NCBI GenBank assembly: GCA_027459365.1
Contig: DAIDIM010000044.1
Span: 1-8,511, forward strand
From: Chlamydiota bacterium
Lineage (GTDB): Bacteria > Chlamydiota > Chlamydiia > Chlamydiales > SM23-39
Reading direction: 5' to 3'
Length of the DNA: 8,511 nucleotides
How positions within the stretch are numbered: position 1 is the first letter of the stretch; every line of letters begins with the position of its first letter. The notes beneath the pieces are model-generated. The model was not told the origin of the DNA. It searched no databases and saw only the letters and a list, made by a program, of their open reading frames with translations. A program made the position numbers and the translations under genes. This document shows, piece by piece, positions 1 through 4,814 of the stretch.

Positions 1-75
1 GCGTATTACAAGAGTGGTCGTTGGAATCTGCTAAAGAAGATGGCGTATGAAGGAGGTTTACTCTATGCGGCATAA
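1..75 (+). CDS. Possible 3' end of an unidentified gene (partial)
   Basis: Frame 1 is open from the window edge to a TAA at 73-75 and encodes 24 residues ending in GGLLYAA. I do not recognise the family. The other two + frames close early (TAA at 31-33, TGA at 48-50). Two points favour a real gene end. An excellent Shine-Dalgarno site (AAGGAGG, 50-56) lies inside it, and an ATG at 65 overlaps its stop by a few bases, the usual geometry of translationally coupled genes. The piece is short enough that an open frame by chance is quite possible. Confidence 0.3.
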   Translation, partial: AYYKSGRWNLLKKMAYEGGLLYAA

Positions 76-151
76 CCTGTTAGGCAGCTACCCAGAAAAT
101 GGGAATGCGCCCTTTGAATCATTTCCATCCAGATATCACCATTCTCAATGA
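65..151 (+). pseudogene. Possible 5' stub of an unidentified gene, cut by a rearrangement
   Basis: An ATG at 65 sits 8 nt after a perfect AAGGAGG (50-56), the best ribosome binding site in the window. The frame gives MRHNLLGSYPENGNAP and then continues for about 12 residues to a TGA at 149-151. From about position 113 onward this frame only reads the antisense of the nucleotidyltransferase substrate-binding remnant on the - strand. The meaningful part is therefore at most about 16 codons. My reading is that a real gene began here and lost its body when foreign or rearranged DNA joined at about 113. The residues are too few to name a family. It could instead be a chance ATG after a purine-rich stretch. 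Confidence 0.3.
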
Positions 152-397
152 TATTCATATTGAATGCTTGTCGTGTCGCATCCTTTGATCCATAAACATG
201 AGAAAATCCTTTTTCTTTTGCATAATCTTGAAGGGTTTTCCAGGCAAGTTCATGTGTATATTCGAAAACATGAATGAGACCTAGTTCTTCCATTTCATTG
301 AGTAATGTGTGTTTCATGACTTTGATAACTGGGCAAGGGCCTTTTTATAATTATTAAAACGTTGTTGCCAACGGATATCAAACTCTTTTGTGTTCAT
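114..397 (-). pseudogene. Nucleotidyltransferase substrate-binding protein (HI0074 family), frameshifted and truncated
   Basis: This is a remnant of the four-helix HI0074-type protein (TIGR01987/PF08780) that normally pairs with a minimal MNT nucleotidyltransferase in a HEPN/MNT toxin-antitoxin-like module. The N-terminal piece starts at ATG 397 and reads MNTKEFDIRWQQRFNNYKKA, then ends at a TGA at 316-314. The homologous reading resumes in another frame from about 317 with LNEMEELGLIHVFEYTHELA, GSKDATRQAF and GDIWMEMIQ, all family hallmarks. A single small indel near 314-320 explains the break. After MIQ (codon 116-114) the expected SRN-type continuation is lost and unrelated sequence leads to a stop at 65-63, so about 25 C-terminal residues are missing. 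The start lies 7 nt after the ileS stop, with a weak AAGGA upstream, so it was probably co-transcribed with ileS. No MNT partner remains in the window. The family call is secure; loss of function is inferred. Confidence 0.85.
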
Positions 398-404
398 ATA
401 ATTT

Positions 405-3400
405 TTAGTCCTTTTTGAGAAGGATGATTGCTTCTTCGCCGTTGAGATCGATTGGGGTCCCTTCACAATTTGTAAACTGGACGTCAGTTGCGAGGACTTC
501 ACCCGTAATGTAGTCGTAGAACTTTGTAAAGCATTTGCGCACGTAATCGCTTGCTTGAAGTGTAATTCGAATCCGATCGGTCACTTGGAAATCGAGCTCC
601 TTGCGCAGCGTATTGATTCGATTGACTAGCTCGCGGGCTAAGCCCTCTTCGAGGAGTTCGCTGTTCAGTTGTGTGTCGAGGGCAACTGTGAGATCTCCGA
701 GATTTCCTGCGGCTGTTCTCTCTTTTACCTTGCGCTCAATTTGAACATCGCTTGGGGTAATTTCTACATCTTGACCATCTAATTGAATAAAGACATTTTT
801 ACCAGCGGCTATTTGTTGGATTTGTTGGCGGTTAAAGTTTGTGATGATTTTTTGGGCCTGAGGCATCAATTTGCCGATTTTTTTGCCAAGGATGGGGAAG
901 TTGGGTTTGGCAAGCCATAGGACAAATTCAGATTCATCGCTCCGAAATTCGATCTCTTTTACGTTGAGCTCATCCTTGATCAAGTCACTTTGTTTTTTTA
1001 AAGAATCAAGACGTTCTTGATTGGAAGAGATGAGGTAGGCTTTCGCAAGAGGTTGACGCACTTTAAGTTTATATTCTTTGCGAAGAGCATGCCCAAGTCC
1101 GACAGCCTCTTGAGAAACTTCGACCTCTTTTTCTAACTCAACATTCCGATATTTTTTTTGATACGTTGGAAAATCGCTCAAGTGAACAGAATCGGGCATC
1201 GATACTGTTTTTAGCTCCTGATAGATCGCTTCAGATAAAAAGGGGACAAACGGGGCTGCTATGTGGATTAAATCAAGGAGAGCCGTATAAAGCGTTGAAA
1301 ATGCATCTCTCCGATCTTGTGTATCACTATCTGCCCAGAATCTAGCACGGCATCTCCGGATGTACCAGTTCGTAAGTTGATCGATAAATTGGATGAACGG
1401 TTCTACCGCCCGATTTAGATCGTAATTTTCCATGCCCGATTCGACTTCCAAAATCAGCTTTTGTGTAATGGAGAGGAGCCACTGGTCAATGAGCGCCTCG
1501 GGTTTGGAAGTCATTCTCTCTACTTTCCAATGATAGATTTTTGCATAGGTAGAAAGAAATACAAAACAGTTCCACATAGGAATCAGTACTTGTCTTAACG
1601 TATGTTCTACCCCTTTTTCAGAAAAGCGAAGATCTTCTGCTTTTACAGCAGGGCTTCCCAGCATATAAAGGCGAATTGCATCGGCACCAAATTTATCGAT
1701 CACAATTTCCGGATCGGGATAATTTTTGAGCTTCTTCGACATCTTATTGCCATCTTCGGTCAAGATAATCCCGTTCACAATGACGTTTTTAAAGGCAGGT
1801 TTTTTAAATAGGGCGGTAGATAGGATGGTTAATGTATAGAACCACCCTCGCGTTTGATCAATCCCTTCCGCGATGAAATCAGCTGGAAAACAGTTTTCAA
1901 AAGCCTTTTTGTTTTCAAAAGGATAGTGATTCTGTGCGTAAGGCATAGAGCCTGATTCAAACCAGCAGTCAAACACTTCTGGAATGCGGCGATAGGTATA
2001 CCCATCTTTTTCGAACATCAAATCATCGATAAAGTGACGATGGATGTCGGTGATTTTTGTGTGGGTGAGTTTTTCAAGCTCCGCAATACTTTCCACAACA
2101 TGGATATCCCCCTTCTCATTGATCCAGACGGGGATTGGGGTGCCCCAGTAGCGATTGCGACTAATTGCCCAGTCTCTTGCATTTTCAAGCCACTTTCCAA
2201 ACCTCCCGTCTTTGATATGCTCGGGCATCCAATGTATTTGCGCATTGGACACAAGAAGTTCGTTTTTAAACTGCTCAACATTGACAAACCATGTTCGAAC
2301 AGCTTTGTAAATGAGGGGAGTATCGGACCTCCAGCAGAAGGGATAGCGATGATGAATGGTCCCCTGATAAAAGAGGGCTCCCGCAGTTTTCAAATCGCGC
2401 ATGATGATTTTGTCTGCTTCTTTAACTAAAAGTCCTTGATATGGAGGAACATCCGTTGTAAAACGGCCATTTGAGTCAATCGGGCAGACAAGATCAATAT
2501 TTTCCCGTTTACAAGCAAAGAAATCAACTTCACCAAATGCAGGTGCTGAATGGACAATGCCAGTCCCATCATCTATTGAGACAGAGTCTTCCAGAATGAC
2601 CCGAAATGCATCCCGATCTTTAAAGAATGGAAAGAGTGGGGAGTAGCGCGCCCCATTTAACTTTTTCCCAGAGAAACGCTCAATGATTTCGACCTCTTCC
2701 TTGAAGGTATCTGCAAGGCGCGCTTCTGCTAAAATATACTGTTTTCCTAATTTTTTTACTTTCACATATTGATGCTCTGGACCAACCATAAGGGCCAAAT
2801 TTGAAGGGAGGGTCCAAGGAGTTGTTGTCCATGCCAAGAAGAAAGTATTTGGTTCATCTAGCTTTTTAAATGCGACAGTAATTGAAGGATCATCCACCTC
2901 TTGGTAGTTCAAATTGGCTTCGAAATTCGAAAGTGGCGTGCCCAATTTCATTGAGAAAGGCATCACCTTGAAGCCTTCGTAAATCAGTCCCTTATCAAAC
3001 AGCTGCTTGAAAACCCACCAAACGCTCTCCATAAAGGATGGATCCATCGTCTTGTACGTTTGGCTGAAATCGACAAAACGGCCCATTCGATCGACAGTCT
3101 TTTTCCACTCATTGCTATAGCGCAATACAATGCTTCTGCACTCCTCATTGAATGCAGCGATCCCAAATGCATCAATTGCCGCAACACCGGATAGCTCTTT
3201 TGCTTTCTCAATCTCGTTTTCAACAGGCAATCCATGGCAATCCCACCCAAAACGTCTAGGAACGCAAAAGCCCTTCATCGTCTTATAGCGTGGAATTGCA
3301 TCTTTAATCGTGCCAGCTAAGATGTGGCCGTAATGAGGAAGTCCTGTAGCAAAAGGGGGGCCATCATAGAAAGAAAAGAGGGGACGATCCCGTTTTTCCT

Positions 3401-3506
3401 CAACGGAGCGCTTGAAAATCTCATGTTTTTGCCAAAATTGAAGGATCTTCTCCTCTCTTTTTGGCATGCTTTCGCTAGGATCGAATTGAAAAATAGGGGA
3501 CCTCAA
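405..3506 (-). CDS. ileS: Isoleucyl-tRNA synthetase, eukaryote-like (IleS2-type)
   Basis: Cytoplasmic class I synthetase that joins isoleucine to tRNA-Ile and hydrolyses mischarged valine. It has 1033 residues and appears intact. Visible landmarks are the HIGH signature as GLPHYGHI (HYGH 58-61), GWDCHG (87-92), the CP1 editing domain with WTTTPWTLPSN (226-236) and GTGIVHSAPAFGEVD (314-328, including the editing Asp328), WAISRNRYWGTPIP (446-459), the second ATP loop KMSKK (588-592), the anticodon-binding helical domain with NWYIRR (about 690-850), and a C-terminal extension ending LLKKD. Length, KMSKK and the C-terminal region place it with the long eukaryote-like clade used by Chlamydiae, not with the short zinc-ended bacterial form. 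The start is uncertain. The TTG at 3506 keeps the plausible IFQFDPSES leader but lies only 12 nt after a TATAAT box. The ATG at 3467 would give 1020 residues and an ordinary leader. Neither has a good Shine-Dalgarno site. Confidence 0.97.
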   Translation of the reverse strand: MRSPIFQFDPSESMPKREEKILQFWQKHEIFKRSVEEKRDRPLFSFYDGPPFATGLPHYGHILAGTIKDAIPRYKTMKGFCVPRRFGWDCHGLPVENEIEKAKELSGVAAIDAFGIAAFNEECRSIVLRYSNEWKKTVDRMGRFVDFSQTYKTMDPSFMESVWWVFKQLFDKGLIYEGFKVMPFSMKLGTPLSNFEANLNYQEVDDPSITVAFKKLDEPNTFFLAWTTTPWTLPSNLALMVGPEHQYVKVKKLGKQYILAEARLADTFKEEVEIIERFSGKKLNGARYSPLFPFFKDRDAFRVILEDSVSIDDGTGIVHSAPAFGEVDFFACKRENIDLVCPIDSNGRFTTDVPPYQGLLVKEADKIIMRDLKTAGALFYQGTIHHRYPFCWRSDTPLIYKAVRTWFVNVEQFKNELLVSNAQIHWMPEHIKDGRFGKWLENARDWAISRNRYWGTPIPVWINEKGDIHVVESIAELEKLTHTKITDIHRHFIDDLMFEKDGYTYRRIPEVFDCWFESGSMPYAQNHYPFENKKAFENCFPADFIAEGIDQTRGWFYTLTILSTALFKKPAFKNVIVNGIILTEDGNKMSKKLKNYPDPEIVIDKFGADAIRLYMLGSPAVKAEDLRFSEKGVEHTLRQVLIPMWNCFVFLSTYAKIYHWKVERMTSKPEALIDQWLLSITQKLILEVESGMENYDLNRAVEPFIQFIDQLTNWYIRRCRARFWADSDTQDRRDAFSTLYTALLDLIHIAAPFVPFLSEAIYQELKTVSMPDSVHLSDFPTYQKKYRNVELEKEVEVSQEAVGLGHALRKEYKLKVRQPLAKAYLISSNQERLDSLKKQSDLIKDELNVKEIEFRSDESEFVLWLAKPNFPILGKKIGKLMPQAQKIITNFNRQQIQQIAAGKNVFIQLDGQDVEITPSDVQIERKVKERTAAGNLGDLTVALDTQLNSELLEEGLARELVNRINTLRKELDFQVTDRIRITLQASDYVRKCFTKFYDYITGEVLATDVQFTNCEGTPIDLNGEEAIILLKKD

Positions 3507-3518
3507 TAAAAAAGGAAG

Positions 3519-3548
3519 ATTATAGAATAAGCTATAAATTTTTGTCGT
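3519..3548 (-). promoter_or_regulatory. Probable ileS promoter
   Basis: Read on the - strand, a perfect TATAAT lies at 3524-3519. It is preceded by an 18-nt spacer and a partial -35 box ACGACA at 3548-3543 (4 of 6 matches to TTGACA). Transcription would start near 3512. That leaves only about 6 nt before the TTG at 3506, or about 45 nt before the ATG at 3467, and so bears on which start codon is used. The -35 region overlaps the last codons of the broken upstream gene. Confidence 0.5.
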
Positions 3549-4049
3549 TAATAAAAATTGAGTCTACGAAGGTCTTCAATGCTAAATACATTTTCAAGTT
3601 CTTGTGTCTGTATCCCAAAACGATGTTCCAATCTTGCTCAAAAGCAATTTTTTTAAGTTCTTGCAACGCATATTCTCCAGTTCCATTAGTTCTATTCCAA
3701 TCAGAATAGTACGATGAATCCACGCCTCTCGATGAGGGTTAGCAGATTCCAAAAATAAATGATCCATGTCGTGAAAATACCTCGAGGCATGTATTTTGCA
3801 AACTCTTCCATGTATGTCCGATCCTGGTGCGAGAGGTGAACAAATAGACATCACTCTTTTCTGAGGATCGCTTAATTTTTCAACTTTTCGATAGCCTAAA
3901 ACAGGCACAGGTGTCATGAATGTTGAAGGAAATCGATTTTTCAATAACTGTTCATAGAAACGAGGAGAGATAATCAAAATCTCATACCCGCTACTATGTT
4001 TGATCATAGGCACAGTACCATTGTAACTAGCAGCGTAGAAGGCTGATTG
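3532..4049 (-). pseudogene. Unrecognised protein gene, apparently frameshifted and 5'-truncated
   Basis: I do not recognise the family. Two overlapping - strand frames together read like one protein. The first is open from just after a TAA at 4052-4050. It runs through GTG 4013 and ATG 4007 and includes SGYEILIISPRFYEQLL, PVPVLGYRKVEKL, SICSPLAPGSDIHGRV and SRYFHDMDHLFLESANPHRE. It continues to a stop at 3594, but beyond about 3725 its residues look less protein-like. From about 3723 a second frame gives DWNRTNGTGEYALQELKK, DWNIVLGYRHKNLK and LALKTFVDSI, ending at a TAG at 3534-3532. A one-base indel near 3725 would join them. Residues that look coding (SAFYAASYNGT) precede the first usable start, so the 5' end also seems lost. 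The alternative is a genuine 139-residue protein starting at GTG 4013, with the second frame being chance. Confidence 0.5.
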
Positions 4050-4066
4050 TTAAGTGTATATGTAAG

Positions 4067-4097
4067 TTTAGTATAAAAATATAAGTTATGCTATAAT
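4067..4097 (+). promoter_or_regulatory. Probable ssrA promoter (extended -10)
   Basis: An extended -10 element, TGCTATAAT, lies at 4089-4097 with a perfect TATAAT hexamer at 4092-4097. The -35 region is poor (TTTAGT at 4067-4072, or TAGTAT at 4069-4074 with a 17-nt spacer), which is typical of TGn-type promoters. Transcription would start near 4104. That gives a precursor with a 5' leader of about 55 nt before the mature tmRNA end. The promoter points away from the broken gene on the left. Confidence 0.6.
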
Positions 4098-4122
4098 GAC
4101 TCTATAGGCATATGTCTTCTCG

Positions 4123-4164
4123 CTCCCGCAAAGGATATTCTCATCAGAGTATCTTTTGCGGGGG
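4123..4164 (+). promoter_or_regulatory. 19-bp leader hairpin overlapping the tmRNA 5' end
   Basis: The left arm (4123-4141) starts CTCCCGCAAAGG. The right arm (4146-4164) ends TTTTGCGGGGG. They pair over 19 consecutive positions, all Watson-Crick except three G-U pairs, around a four-base CATC loop at 4142-4145. The last five bases of the right arm (4160-4164) are the first five Gs of mature tmRNA, so the hairpin competes with the acceptor stem. No T run follows, so it is not an intrinsic terminator. It may guide 5' processing, hold the precursor in an inactive fold, or be a small palindromic insertion; the sequence alone does not decide. Confidence 0.75.
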
Positions 4165-4529
4165 TGTCAAGGTTTCGACTTGGAAGCGATGCATAGGTGG
4201 CATGTAGAGGACAATCGTTGGCCTCTAAAAATATTCGATTAAACATAAACGACAATTCTAACGAATTGATGGCTGCTTAAGGCTTAACCGCCTTAAGTGC
4301 CCGGTGAGCTGGGATCAGACCGAGAGTCACAGATCTTCACCGTCATACATCTTGGTATGAACCTTACCAATCCTGGTAAATCTGGGGTAGGGATTCGAGA
4401 TTAAGATTTGCTAGTTGGTTCCAAGCGTTTCGCCTGTCGGCAAAACCAACTTATTTACAGGTGATAAGCATGTAGTCATTTATGAGTAGTTTGCTAAGGA
4501 CGAGAGTTCGATTCTCTCCACCTCCAACA
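4160..4529 (+). ncRNA. ssrA: tmRNA (transfer-messenger RNA)
   Basis: Rescues stalled ribosomes, together with SmpB, by acting first as alanyl-tRNA and then as a short mRNA that adds a degradation tag. It is a one-piece tmRNA. The 5' end GGGGGTGTCAAGGTTTCGAC at 4160 is the classic tmRNA start. The 3' end carries a T arm (stem GAGAG 4502-4506 with CTCTC 4514-4518, loop TTCGATT) and the acceptor strand CACCTCC at 4519-4525, which pairs with GGGGGTG. The discriminator A is at 4526. Positions 4527-4529 read ACA, so the CCA end is not encoded and must be added. The tag frame lies at about 4245-4280, and its stop codon sits in a GCTTAAGGC/GCCTTAAGT hairpin, as expected for helix 5. The gene has its own promoter and terminator. 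Identity is certain; the exact ends are good to a few bases. Confidence 0.97.
4245..4280 (+). other. tmRNA proteolysis-tag reading frame
   Basis: Reading back from the TAA at 4278-4280 gives AAC GAC AAT TCT AAC GAA TTG ATG GCT GCT, so the tag ends NDNSNELMAA. The AAC GAC pair aligns with the start of the E. coli tag (GCA AAC GAC, ANDENYALAA). That makes the codon before it, ATA at 4245-4247, the likely resume codon. The C-terminal Leu-Met-Ala-Ala is close to the usual LAA-type end recognised by ClpXP. The frame and stop are clear. The resume position is inferred by alignment only. Confidence 0.8.
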
Positions 4530-4532
4530 CAC

Positions 4533-4561
4533 AAGGCTTCGGGAAACCGAGGCCTTTTTTT
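4533..4561 (+). terminator. Intrinsic terminator of ssrA
   Basis: A ten-pair stem (AAGGCTTCGG 4533-4542 with CCGAGGCCTT 4547-4556, one G-U pair) closes a GAAA tetraloop at 4543-4546. It runs directly into a T tract. It starts 7 nt after the end of the tmRNA body, the expected place for a stand-alone ssrA transcript. Confidence 0.9.
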
Positions 4562-4583
4562 ATAGACAAAATCCAATTATTTC

Positions 4584-4762
4584 TATAGAGCCATTCTCGG
4601 TGTGAATTCTTCGAGGAGATTTGGGATATTTTCGAACGAGTTTACCCCATTTTCGCAAAGCTAATATCTCATTGAGTTATATGGCTTTGCGAAAATGGAG
4701 GTAAAATCGTCGAAAAGATTCCCGAATATCGTCGAAGAGGCACATCGGGAATGGCTCCTATA
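4584..4762. repeat. Long imperfect palindrome (MITE-like)
   Basis: The left arm (4584-4661) and right arm (4684-4762) are inverted copies around a centre of about 22 bases. The innermost 15 bases pair perfectly (CCATTTTCGCAAAGC 4647-4661 with GCTTTGCGAAAATGG 4684-4698). Further out, TCTTCGA (4608-4614) pairs with TCGAAGA (4732-4738), and GCCATTC with GAATGGC near the outer ends. Overall roughly four in five positions pair. Inside the right arm, ATCGTCGAA occurs twice, 22 bp apart (4706 and 4728). The structure resembles a non-autonomous palindromic element or an inverted duplication. I see no clear target-site duplication and no second copy in the window. Confidence 0.8.
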
Positions 4763-4814
4763 TGTTGCGGATTCATATTTCCATTTTTCGATCATGTCAT
4801 TATACTTCGACTTT

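Noticed and set aside
2034..2429. 131-codon open frame on the + strand inside ileS
   Set aside because: Fully antisense to conserved IleRS coding sequence, with no family motif; a mirror of the real gene. The same holds for the shorter frames at 1602-1811, 2018-2287, 2984-3250 and 3324-3509.
3537..3559. AATTTTT/AAAAATT inverted repeat upstream of ileS as an operator
   Set aside because: Seven A/T pairs only, within the end of a broken gene; expected by chance in AT-rich DNA.
4123..4166. Leader hairpin as an intrinsic terminator or attenuator before ssrA
   Set aside because: No T run follows on either strand, and the right arm runs straight into mature tmRNA.
4500..4530. attL-type duplication of the tmRNA 3' end
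   Set aside because: I looked for a second copy of the T-arm/acceptor sequence (such as CTCTCCACCTCC) in the window and found none, so an island boundary cannot be claimed here.
4778..4806. Promoter for the DUF1703 gene (TTTCCA, 17 nt, TATACT)
   Set aside because: It would start transcription about 2 nt before ATG 4815 and the boxes are weak; it may be chance in an AT-rich stretch.
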